From a virus, in the IMG/VR virus record IMGVR_UViG_3300030333_008334, positions 48,741 to 112,740 of that record: a stretch of DNA of 64,000 bases. One strand, given 5' to 3'. Within the stretch, counting starts at the first letter, position 1. Every line of letters begins with the position of its first letter. A program made the translations under genes and the position numbers. Shown here piece after piece: positions 37,601-46,165 of this stretch. The notes under the pieces are model-generated. The model searched no databases, was not told where the DNA came from, and saw only the letters and a program-made list of their open reading frames with translations.

Positions 37601-40600
37601 CTTAATTGGTCTATATTTTCTGTGTTAGTGTCAGAATGATAACTAAAATGTCCTTGACATGGACGCATGCTATCAAACATATATATTGTACTGAACCATC
37701 CATTAATTTTTGGTACAACGTTGTTCCAAAAAGCTGGATTTTCTTTCGGATGTAAGCCCACGTTGTTCCACATCAGTGACGTGTCGAAATTCCAACCTAA
37801 AGGTCTTCTGGTGCCTAAAGGTGTTTCGGCTTTGGCTGTGTATAAATAATCAAAAGACCCTCCAATCAATTGAAGTATATCGTCCCAAAATTTTATACTA
37901 CTAACACCATATTCATTGAGCTTCTCTTTTGGACGTCCTTGATCCTGAAAATACTGTACAAATGGATCTGAATTTACCAGCTGGTCGTAATCAAAGCTAT
38001 AAAAATCACCACTGCTTGGATCAGGTTGTGGATATTCTACGGGAGTTCCGTCTGCCTTAACTCTGTTGAAAGCTACATCATATATTTTTGTATTTTGACC
38101 TGGTTCATGTTTTCTGCCCAACTTGTCTTTATGTTGCACATAAATGTATGGCTGCAAAACAAAACCACCCTCTGAAAACAGTTCTTTTTCACTCTCGAAT
38201 GTATAAAAAGATTTTCCATATATATGAGAGCCGTCAGACATTAGCGCTCCGCCGACTTTACGATCACCTTGATTCAACACGCCACCTTCTGTGTATGTTA
38301 TCAACTTATTATCCGGATCATTCATATTAATAAACAACTGACCAGATTCTTTATCATTGCCGGCTGGGTTGATTTCTTCTCCTTCTTCAAAGTATGAAGG
38401 TTGAAAAGTATCATATAATTGATAGGGATTTAGACCAGTGGTAAATCGCATTGAAGTTAATTTCTCTGCATATTCCTCTTGTGTTTTAATTCTGTAGTTA
38501 GCATAACCTAATTCATCCATCAGATTATTGATCGTTGTAACAATTAGAGTATATTGCCTATCAAAAATTACTTCTAATGCTAGCTCTGGCTCATACCTAC
38601 GATGCTTGCTTTCTAATAAGTGTTTGTGGCTATAATTTTTTTCTAAATCTTCGTTGTACCATGCAGTGTGAACCAGGTAATTCTTGATTCTGTGTCGATG
38701 GGGCCGGCCATATCCTTTCGGATCCGCCCCGGGTTCAATTATTTCTACAGCCCAGCCATCTCCATTTTCATCAATTTCGTATGTATGTTTATGATAAGAT
38801 TTGTCTGGATGATTAGTTATGCCGGATCCGCCTTCTAATTCATCCAATATCACAGCGCTGCAGCGTGATGCTATCAATTCGTAATACTCTTCAGACTCTT
38901 GCATCAGCTGGTTTCTTACTCTTTCAAAAGCTGTTTTTCTAAAAAATTCTCTGGATAGTACAAATGTGGTATCAAATACAGAAGCTGTTGGCATATACTC
39001 AAACATTATTTGCAGCGCGGAGACTCGAAGTCTTAACTGCACTAAGCCGTCTAATACAGCTTCTTCGATTGGTTCCAAGCCCAAAGCCTCGTCTCTACTA
39101 TCTTCAACTAGTTTTTTATAATTTGCTCTTTCTTTAGCTATTTTCTCATCTTCAGTTGAAATCTCAAACGGTTGACGGCATAACACTTCTCTCAATCTTT
39201 CATCAACTTGTTCTCTGAGTGGTCCTATTCCTAATAGTTTTTCAGAAACTGTACCGCCTGTAAATTCACAAATATCGGACCATGAATTCAAAAACAACTT
39301 TTGCAAAAACTTGTCAACAAACTTAAGATCAAAGAATGGAGACAATAAGGTTCTTTCTCTAAATTCATTTAAAATTCTATTTGTTTCTTTGGGGTGAATA
39401 TACCTTGCAAACACTTCTTTTATCTCTTCCTCTGATTCTCTTGGAAAAGTAAAGTCGCGAGGGGAGGTTAGAGATCTTGGAGATGCACCTGGTATCTTAT
39501 TTTTAATTTTGCTTACGACCAGCATACCAAATAGTTCTGCAATTGTTTTTGGATATTCGCCTTCTGGCATTCCAAGAACTTCCAGTAACGACGTGAAGTA
39601 TTCTGGATATGCATTTCTTTCGAGCTGTTTTGCTAATGTTAGACCGCCGTTTTTAACCTTAACCATGCATACATCATCATGTACATGAGTATTTGGCAGT
39701 AATTCCGACTCGATTAATTCGTATTCAATACTAAGTTCAGAATTAGCCAGACGATCCATTATTTTTGTGACAGATTTTTCCTGTTGTTCTGTGTAATCAG
39801 ATGTTGGATCTGGCTTGCCAGTAACTGCCATTGATACGACGCCGCGAAGGGCTTTGGCGGCTTTTGGATCAGCCTGACCAAGAGAATTAAGAACATCGGC
39901 GCCAATTGCATTGTTTTGACGATTATTGTCGCCAGTCTTATCAGGAGAAAAACTGCTATTTCCTAATACATCTAAAGTATGTTGACTGGCTAACTTTTTC
40001 GGTATCTTGAAGATATGCTTAGTAGTCATCTTTTCAGCATTAATTTCATACCTAGGCGGTATCCATTCTCCCGGTTTTTTATATGAACCTTCCACCCATA
40101 CAGGCTCGCTGTTTGGATCCGGCTGCTGCCAATATCCCTCAGTCCAAACTTCTTCCTCGCCATCTATAGGCATATATTTACCAGGTACTAAATTCCTAGT
40201 ATAACTTTCTTGTGTACCTAGATATGATGGATTTGATAGAGTATCTCTCAATCTTTGAAAGGGAAAAATACGCGGACGACTATCCATTAAGCTAGCAAAA
40301 TCTTGCGTCGGCATAGAAAAGACTAAACCATGATCGCGTAAATCTTGTAACGGAATTAGAAGAGAGCTATCCTGAAGGACCATTTTACTATATTTATCAT
40401 GATTCGGCTGGCCATCAGGGTCGACGCCGCCCTGGCCAAAGGGATTTTTACCGTCTTGTTGGTATCTGAAATATTCAATTTCTTGGCCCTCGGTTGCTCT
40501 TCGCGGGTACATTACAATATCATAAACATATTTTTTGAAACTCTGTACAATCCTTTGATGATTGATTGGAAATGTACCGAATCCTTCCGGAAACTCTAGA

Positions 40601-43600
40601 CCAGCAAATGTTTCTTCTTGAAAAGTTTCCCACATTTTATAGTTTTCGCTTCCAAATTGAACGTTAGCCGGCAAAGGATACCAGCCTTTTCCATACTGAA
40701 TGAAAAAATCAAATAAAGCACGTATATTATCTTCATACGCGAAATCAACAATAGCTTTATAATTTTTTGCGACATGTCTATTCTGTCCTACTTCTCCCAA
40801 CCATTCACATTGATTATTTAATATAACGGCAACATTATTATTATATCGATGTCGATTTCCATTTCGACCACGTGGCCAGTTTTGCATCCATCGATTCCAC
40901 CACTCATCTTCGTGTAATAATACTGCTGGTGTTCTTAATTTTAATGTTGGGCCATCATAATAATTTTTATCTGGCTCATTATACATGTCTGCATAGACAC
41001 CTTCTATATCTTTCATATCCGGACCATCTTCGTCAGCATGTTCTTCGATAACCGCATTTTGTCCATTCCATGGAAGACCTTTTAGCACCATACATTTTCC
41101 GTCAGGCTCTGACATGTGTGTGACTAGTCGACCTCGGCCTGGCATGATTGTAGAGCCGTCTTGCTCGCCGGTCGTGTGATCAATTGTTGATCTCAAAGTA
41201 CCATCATATTGACGGGGGTATCTCTCGACGTCATATGCGCTAGCAACATACTCGTCCATTTCTCCCATGATTTCAGCCATTTCTGCTGCAGCTGAAGCTT
41301 CACGAGCGGGGTCAGGACTAATAATTGCCTTGAAAGAACCGGCTTCTTTTTCAAATATCGTTTTAATACCATCAAAGATTGTATCCAAGACAATTTTGTT
41401 GCTTCTGGCAACTGACGGTAAAATACCTCCCGGTACCAAATCTTCACATTTAAAAGAAGGCATTTTATCTTTTAGCATGCTTGAAGGATCTTGTCTCATT
41501 AATGCCATTAAGTCTTTAATTTTATTCAAGTTTTCGTTTAATTCGTTTCGCAATTGTGCTTGAATTTCTTCTTCAGAAAAACCATGTTTTTCAAGCGCTT
41601 TTCTTTTGCCGGCCATTGAGTCAAAATCTTCACACAGATCGTCAACATAAGGAATATATTGTTCAAATTCATCACACACTTTTAAATCGATAAAAGCACC
41701 AACATGAGTAAAGAACATGCGTATATCTGGCAAAGTGCTCAAGGCAGGTAGATATTCTTGAAAATCTTTTTCGATCAAACCTCTAATCAAAATTAAAATA
41801 CTCTGCGGGCTTATTCCGTTGAAAAGATTACACATTTCTCTACCAGTCAGCATCTTAGCAACTGCTTTCATAAATTTAGCAGAATTATCAACCGGCAAAT
41901 TATAATTATCGAAAGCCTGAGTTAAAGCTGGACTTGGGGCAATAGCGTTTGCAAATGCAGGAACTTGATTTTCAAAAGCACCATACTCGCCTTCTCCGAC
42001 ATTTGGACCGGGGCCTTCTTCCGTCAGACATGCATTCATTAATTCTGACATCGCGCCGTCCATCAGTCCAGAAATAATACCAGCAGTCACTTTCCAAAGC
42101 GCATCCTCGTAAACATCCATTAAGTCGCCGTTCTCGCTAGTTACTTTTCCTAATTCCGGAAATACAAACTTAGGAGGAGTTGGCAAATCAGGTACAAAAT
42201 CTTCTAAGAATTCCCAATCAAAACTTCCGTCTGGCGTTGTGAAGTCATGTAGAACAGCTCCGGGGTCATCAAAAAAGTCGCCTGGAAGGTCTAAAACAAA
42301 TTGTGTAATATCAGCACATACTTTTTTAAAATCCAAGAACTGCTTTAGTTCTTCTATAAATGTGTCTATCTCGTTGCTAGCTATAGAAACATCAGACATA
42401 AATTGAGCGACGTCGCCTGTGGCACTAGCAACTTGGCCGGTCTGATCTTTGCTTCCGCCGGCCGCATATTCTTCATATCCTAAATTAGCAATTGCTCCAG
42501 TAGAATCAGCTGCTAATTCATGCTCAGCAAGAGCACCTTGAGCAGCTAGTTTTCCAGCTGCAGCTGCAGAAATATCATCCATTCTTTGCAAGCCCTGTTG
42601 TATAACACTAGGACCAGAAGCGGTTTCTCCTAAGAATATTTCTTCCGGAGTGCCTCCGAAGGCTGATGTTGTAATTCCGTCAACCATACCCATTGCCATG
42701 GCTCCAGAAACACCAAGCATTTTTCTCATCTCGCCGATGCCAATTGCTTTAAGAATTTCTCTAAACAGGTATTCACACAATGCTTCTCCGGTTAAGGGGA
42801 TACCGGCCAAGTTTGACAAGCATTTCATAATCTGCGCCCAGACATTCTTCATGTCAACTTGATTAAGAAGCTTTAGATAGATTTCTTCAAAGTCTCTCCA
42901 CTCTTGAGATTCTAGAAAAGATTTTTCAAAAATAGGATCATCATCTGAATCCATAATTCTCAAGCGCTCTGCTAACAATGCTGCTCGATCACGTATGGCC
43001 CATGGCCTATTGAGAAGTTCTAACTGTCTGTCTCTTTCTTGCCTGGTTAACACACTTTTTTTGTTTAACTCCATCAACTCGGCTTTTTCAGCTTGATCAT
43101 CTGATGGTGCTTCTTTTCCAGAGGGATATATTTTAATAGCGGGATATATTACAGCTGATATAAACTCTTGCCATTTGTCAGTATTCTTACTCCTTGCATC
43201 AAAAGAAATAATGTCCTTATAAAGAAAAGCCAAGTGCATGGTTGTAGGAGATATGTTGTCTCTTAGGCATTCGATTCCGACACTACATATGTTTAACGCA
43301 GCTGTATCTTGTCCAAATGCAATATGCATTAATTGCATATTATCTCCTCTAGCCATCAATTCAAGCATGCTGTTTTCTGTGGATAATCCATCAGGAAATC
43401 CTTCTGGATTATAGCCTTGGCCTGGATATTTTAAGAAGTCGTCTAACTGTCTAGGCAATCTTTCTAACTGCTTAGCTTCATGCTCTAAATCTACATGATC
43501 GATTGATCCGCCAGATGATTTAAAATTATCAACTCTCTTCTTGTATTTTCTTAGTATATTTGCAACTTTTTTCATCGCACTGTCGAACGACATCGCATTT

Positions 43601-45138
43601 AAATCATAAAACGCCTCAAAACAACCGCCATGTTGTTCACATTCGTTTTCATAATCAATTAATTTTGCCTTACTTATATCTCCATCAAAAGGTACACTAT
43701 CTAAAAATTTTCTAGGGCACGCTACTAAAATATAATGTTTTCCGTCGCGGGGCGATCGATAAATACCATAAGGGCCAGGCTTTTGTGATGGCGGCAAAAT
43801 GCCACTAATAAGCTGTACATCAGAATTAGGAATATGAGCAACTATATTTGTAACAGGCGCATATACCTCATTCCCGGGAACACCATCAGGAGAATATGGA
43901 TCTTGCTCTGATATTTTTGCTTCTAATTTTTTTGTGTCTCCTAGATCAACAGCCGATAAATCTTTCTTAAAAAATTTAAATATTTTCTGTATACCTTCTG
44001 TGCGCGCCATTAAATGTCCAGCAGCGCTGCCTACAACCTTGGTACACCAAAATTCTTCTCCCTGAAGACTGGGATCAGGCACTTCTAAATCAGGATCTTG
44101 CGACAAATAATCCCATTGCCAAGTTCTCAGCTGCAGCATTCTTAAGCGCCAGCCACTTAGGCCCCACTGTGGCTTTGTTGGCAACGGCGCGCTCGTTAAT
44201 CCTTCGGGTAGAAGAATATTTGGATTAGCTAATACCTTTTCGTAGCCATGATAATTTAATTGATATTCGCGAGTTTGAATTGCATCTAAGTTTTGTTGAG
44301 GGGTCGGAAGCGCTATTTGATCTAATTTTGGCCCCCAGCGTTCGCCTTTAATATAAGGACCATGCTTGTCTTTTGGCAAGCCAGGATAATATGTAGCGAA
44401 TGTCGGCAATCTAGTTAATATTGGAGTGCATAAATCCATTTCCTTGGCCCAGTTATAGCCACTCATTTTATCTAGAGAATTTGCTATAGGCTGTCCAGAG
44501 GGTAATAAATTCTGTGGCTCTGCACTTGGAACCGGGCGGGGATGCCATGGCGTATTTTGCGTCGGGGTCGGAGCATCTTCAGCTATTTCTTCTGCTTGAA
44601 TAGAAGCTGCTAATAAATTTGAAATTGCATTTCCAAAATTAGTTTGATCTAAAATAATTTCAGCATCATATGTAAAATTGTTACCAGAACCGGCGCCGCT
44701 AATCGCACTAAATGTAGTTCCACTCCAATTTGATTTCCAGCTAACAACAAAATCTGGGCTGCCTGACCATCCAGAATCAAAATTAGGCCAATCTTGTGCG
44801 ACTGTATCATCTAAATTAAGAACAAATAAGTCAGATAATGTCTCTGAATAGTTTATAGCGTCTGGTGCGGAAATATTATGATTTCCATTTGGACCTTCTG
44901 GAATTCCAACCGCTGCTCTTTGTATTTTTCTTTCATCACTAATTTGTGTAAAGAAATCAAAAAACGCGTTTGATATTGCCTGTCTGGCGCCTTTGATAAT
45001 TTCTCCCTTCGCCAGGTCGGACATTTCACTATTCCAGGCGCCGTTAACCTGTTGATATTCTTTCCAAAAAGCGCTGTGGTCTTGAATCTGACCGGCAAAC
45101 ACTGTGGCGGCGGCATTTATTTTTATTGTGTAACCCAT
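34699..45138 (-). CDS. Giant 3479-residue virion protein with C-terminal coiled coil
   Basis: This single frame of 10.4 kb lies between the spike-associated and gp25-like genes. No catalytic motif is visible. The N-terminal third has helical segments, one rich in Ala and Gly (near residue 850-920: AGKLAAQGALAEHELAADST). Central parts contain HxHxH-rich stretches (NHPDKSYHKHTYEID near residue 2105). Residues about 3255-3400 form a long acidic coiled coil. A Pro/Gly-rich hydrophobic region follows (FGFLFPPPPFGPGVGPP, FGFIYCLLLIIEG), which could insert in a membrane. Location suggests a hub or tail-tip component or a very large tape-measure-like protein. The function is unknown. Confidence 0.75.
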   Translation of the reverse strand: MGYTIKINAAATVFAGQIQDHSAFWKEYQQVNGAWNSEMSDLAKGEIIKGARQAISNAFFDFFTQISDERKIQRAAVGIPEGPNGNHNISAPDAINYSETLSDLFVLNLDDTVAQDWPNFDSGWSGSPDFVVSWKSNWSGTTFSAISGAGSGNNFTYDAEIILDQTNFGNAISNLLAASIQAEEIAEDAPTPTQNTPWHPRPVPSAEPQNLLPSGQPIANSLDKMSGYNWAKEMDLCTPILTRLPTFATYYPGLPKDKHGPYIKGERWGPKLDQIALPTPQQNLDAIQTREYQLNYHGYEKVLANPNILLPEGLTSAPLPTKPQWGLSGWRLRMLQLRTWQWDYLSQDPDLEVPDPSLQGEEFWCTKVVGSAAGHLMARTEGIQKIFKFFKKDLSAVDLGDTKKLEAKISEQDPYSPDGVPGNEVYAPVTNIVAHIPNSDVQLISGILPPSQKPGPYGIYRSPRDGKHYILVACPRKFLDSVPFDGDISKAKLIDYENECEQHGGCFEAFYDLNAMSFDSAMKKVANILRKYKKRVDNFKSSGGSIDHVDLEHEAKQLERLPRQLDDFLKYPGQGYNPEGFPDGLSTENSMLELMARGDNMQLMHIAFGQDTAALNICSVGIECLRDNISPTTMHLAFLYKDIISFDARSKNTDKWQEFISAVIYPAIKIYPSGKEAPSDDQAEKAELMELNKKSVLTRQERDRQLELLNRPWAIRDRAALLAERLRIMDSDDDPIFEKSFLESQEWRDFEEIYLKLLNQVDMKNVWAQIMKCLSNLAGIPLTGEALCEYLFREILKAIGIGEMRKMLGVSGAMAMGMVDGITTSAFGGTPEEIFLGETASGPSVIQQGLQRMDDISAAAAGKLAAQGALAEHELAADSTGAIANLGYEEYAAGGSKDQTGQVASATGDVAQFMSDVSIASNEIDTFIEELKQFLDFKKVCADITQFVLDLPGDFFDDPGAVLHDFTTPDGSFDWEFLEDFVPDLPTPPKFVFPELGKVTSENGDLMDVYEDALWKVTAGIISGLMDGAMSELMNACLTEEGPGPNVGEGEYGAFENQVPAFANAIAPSPALTQAFDNYNLPVDNSAKFMKAVAKMLTGREMCNLFNGISPQSILILIRGLIEKDFQEYLPALSTLPDIRMFFTHVGAFIDLKVCDEFEQYIPYVDDLCEDFDSMAGKRKALEKHGFSEEEIQAQLRNELNENLNKIKDLMALMRQDPSSMLKDKMPSFKCEDLVPGGILPSVARSNKIVLDTIFDGIKTIFEKEAGSFKAIISPDPAREASAAAEMAEIMGEMDEYVASAYDVERYPRQYDGTLRSTIDHTTGEQDGSTIMPGRGRLVTHMSEPDGKCMVLKGLPWNGQNAVIEEHADEDGPDMKDIEGVYADMYNEPDKNYYDGPTLKLRTPAVLLHEDEWWNRWMQNWPRGRNGNRHRYNNNVAVILNNQCEWLGEVGQNRHVAKNYKAIVDFAYEDNIRALFDFFIQYGKGWYPLPANVQFGSENYKMWETFQEETFAGLEFPEGFGTFPINHQRIVQSFKKYVYDIVMYPRRATEGQEIEYFRYQQDGKNPFGQGGVDPDGQPNHDKYSKMVLQDSSLLIPLQDLRDHGLVFSMPTQDFASLMDSRPRIFPFQRLRDTLSNPSYLGTQESYTRNLVPGKYMPIDGEEEVWTEGYWQQPDPNSEPVWVEGSYKKPGEWIPPRYEINAEKMTTKHIFKIPKKLASQHTLDVLGNSSFSPDKTGDNNRQNNAIGADVLNSLGQADPKAAKALRGVVSMAVTGKPDPTSDYTEQQEKSVTKIMDRLANSELSIEYELIESELLPNTHVHDDVCMVKVKNGGLTLAKQLERNAYPEYFTSLLEVLGMPEGEYPKTIAELFGMLVVSKIKNKIPGASPRSLTSPRDFTFPRESEEEIKEVFARYIHPKETNRILNEFRERTLLSPFFDLKFVDKFLQKLFLNSWSDICEFTGGTVSEKLLGIGPLREQVDERLREVLCRQPFEISTEDEKIAKERANYKKLVEDSRDEALGLEPIEEAVLDGLVQLRLRVSALQIMFEYMPTASVFDTTFVLSREFFRKTAFERVRNQLMQESEEYYELIASRCSAVILDELEGGSGITNHPDKSYHKHTYEIDENGDGWAVEIIEPGADPKGYGRPHRHRIKNYLVHTAWYNEDLEKNYSHKHLLESKHRRYEPELALEVIFDRQYTLIVTTINNLMDELGYANYRIKTQEEYAEKLTSMRFTTGLNPYQLYDTFQPSYFEEGEEINPAGNDKESGQLFINMNDPDNKLITYTEGGVLNQGDRKVGGALMSDGSHIYGKSFYTFESEKELFSEGGFVLQPYIYVQHKDKLGRKHEPGQNTKIYDVAFNRVKADGTPVEYPQPDPSSGDFYSFDYDQLVNSDPFVQYFQDQGRPKEKLNEYGVSSIKFWDDILQLIGGSFDYLYTAKAETPLGTRRPLGWNFDTSLMWNNVGLHPKENPAFWNNVVPKINGWFSTIYMFDSMRPCQGHFSYHSDTNTENIDQLSNAGKTNHDMWYQNTWSGIVDPTAPNSYNTTMLEEIMKSESRASMYAGECQAFIKVGVPCSRHYAATHDLEFDISGLPFATQETLESAGLDNLTGWRDVSFPFASPSGKNAHETYNSYIKDMGAPNIAFELGLNEDGTIDEIYLNEDGTGNVQAHDLGHFPVQNPNYTGTITFQSIYKQYLRALKAYRIQFYKEEGITYGAVNVGITPGFVLDGITTDETLVSAEGLFNPIDPMTGGYSQVQKDSYSQKISRAEHRALGAAFDHVAFLAFTFNNIKKNPAALEKQKAEGKEDDFGMDFMVQKTIDSAPETTNLSNEFADRGVHDQVIIRPSSATTPFFLGDIRIPTSNTQVITWQDVIDWAQWIMVTNDEYRNSVTGGGAWLYGVNEQEGPLALGRAFPRLYLEYGQNTETSTAGYETGTVNWNAIVSKERELAGDPLWADPDIDQSRGARLTFWTGQYETVTYPAKESVDAITLQYFADYFDCMKYGLRLLYVPPSKPYGMWPDTTNIEENTKIISKVDEAFDNLISRIEQNNLEGKANTGLKDLSNAYLASKAFDITEYMPNQKADTNLDVDSYSKQSWRLHPIPMADVRVNVEYIYCTAGPLEFSSFKPQEAGGRGTLMSGYYDALPILLQKLRSTPEYTLLFDHIFPYERLLSLTCMHTGLSNQDVRMENRFKATRETILDFIMSMIDQQELPFSMQKYGSVSNYKAGHSGTSTSAPDTAWTDIALRMLYTAPRLILKGVVTLTDPCVSTAIAINDLVMTVVQTSITVAEQVRDGSVASMNVVISELEGQIDILKQELELANSAVEIAELAVATAEAAQPRDEVFIDQLRQDFEEAEKAVNTVNETIATAENALGEARDTLNVFEQEVSDIINTIKGVVEALSPYIVPGISFAQMPSMIPFGFLFPPPPFGPGVGPPMTSFGFIYCLLLIIEGVIDDLDGKKQSIIEEYKDGSPQDACTVSPF
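37157..37207 (-). repeat. In-frame 18-base direct repeat, 33-base period
   Basis: GTGCCATCTTCATTTAAA occurs at 37157-37174 and again at 37190-37207 on the plus strand. The period of 33 bases equals 11 codons. In the minus-strand gene this gives two NEDGT motifs, within GLNEDGTIDEIYLNEDGTGN. It looks like a local tandem duplication in the 3479-residue protein gene. Confidence 0.7.
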
Positions 45139-45148
45139 ATTCTACTCT

Positions 45149-46156
45149 TTAATTTGTTAAATTATACCGGCTCAAGTGCGGCCACAGACCTTCATTTAAA
45201 ATTTTGTTATATTCTGATATTGGCAAAGGCTTGCTACCTAAACCCCAGTTTACTTTTAGATTTTTGAGTCTCTGCTGGTATTTGGACAATTCAGCTTTTT
45301 GTTGTTTTACTAATTGTAACTGAAGATTGGGTATTGTTTTAAGCAGTTCTTTAGAAATAGTAGTGTCTGTAAAATAAAACCCATAATGTTCATGTTCAAC
45401 TATATACTTCCACGACTGTATCAACCGGCTTAATGAGGCATCGAGTAATTCTGAAAGTTCTAACATATAATCAATTATCTTTTCCAATAAGACATTTAAG
45501 TTGAAGCCCTTAACTAATGGCTGTACAGCTCCAAGAATATATTTATCTGTTGCTGTTGACGTTTGATTTCCGGCTATTAAGTGAATTCCTCCAACTGATT
45601 TTATTTTTCCATTCTTCGGACCTCTAGAATCATAAGGATCTGTATACGTAACTAGTTTAATTGTACGGCGGCCAACGACTCTAACATCGTCGGCTTTAAT
45701 TCCAATTCCCGAAAGTGCTTTGGAATGAGGACCTTGTTTAATATTCAAATAATCATCTATGTCAGTCTTTTGGCTAATATAAATTCTTGCTGCATCATTT
45801 CGAAAATTAACATTTGTAAACATTTCTTCGCCATTTTTATAAGCTTCTGTTGATCGACCAACTACAATATCAATTGCGCCGCACTGTGTGTCGCCTAGGC
45901 CGCTGTATCCGCTAGCAACAGAACTTCTTCGATCGCGTCCTAAAACCACATAGCAATTGTTGACTTTACTCGATCCCGGCACTGTTTCTTCGCATGCAGC
46001 TTTAATATAAGTAGCAGAATTATCAATAGTTATATCACCTTGTATGCCACTTATTTTAGCAGCTGCAAGATCGATCGGAGACGCATTGTTGTGTACTCTT
46101 TGCTGCTCTGGACTTAAATTTTCATCTCTTTTGATAGCGGGTTTTTTTTCTGACAT
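45149..46156 (-). CDS. Spike-associated virion protein, probable baseplate hub component
   Basis: This 335-residue protein is encoded directly after the OB-fold spike gene. Residues about 35-180 are beta-rich and repetitive (GAIDIVVGRSTEAY, ARIYISQKTDIDDYLNIKQG, GIGIKADDVRVVGRRTIKLV), resembling a beta-helix or prism such as the gp5 C-terminal needle. A helical C-terminal half follows, with KIIDYMLELSELLDASLSRL and a Lys/Gln-rich coil. In T4, spike and needle are one protein (gp5). Here the needle-like part may be a separate chain. That is inference from the pattern and gene order. Confidence 0.65.
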   Translation of the reverse strand: MSEKKPAIKRDENLSPEQQRVHNNASPIDLAAAKISGIQGDITIDNSATYIKAACEETVPGSSKVNNCYVVLGRDRRSSVASGYSGLGDTQCGAIDIVVGRSTEAYKNGEEMFTNVNFRNDAARIYISQKTDIDDYLNIKQGPHSKALSGIGIKADDVRVVGRRTIKLVTYTDPYDSRGPKNGKIKSVGGIHLIAGNQTSTATDKYILGAVQPLVKGFNLNVLLEKIIDYMLELSELLDASLSRLIQSWKYIVEHEHYGFYFTDTTISKELLKTIPNLQLQLVKQQKAELSKYQQRLKNLKVNWGLGSKPLPISEYNKILNEGLWPHLSRYNLTN

Positions 46157-46165
46157 TTATATACC

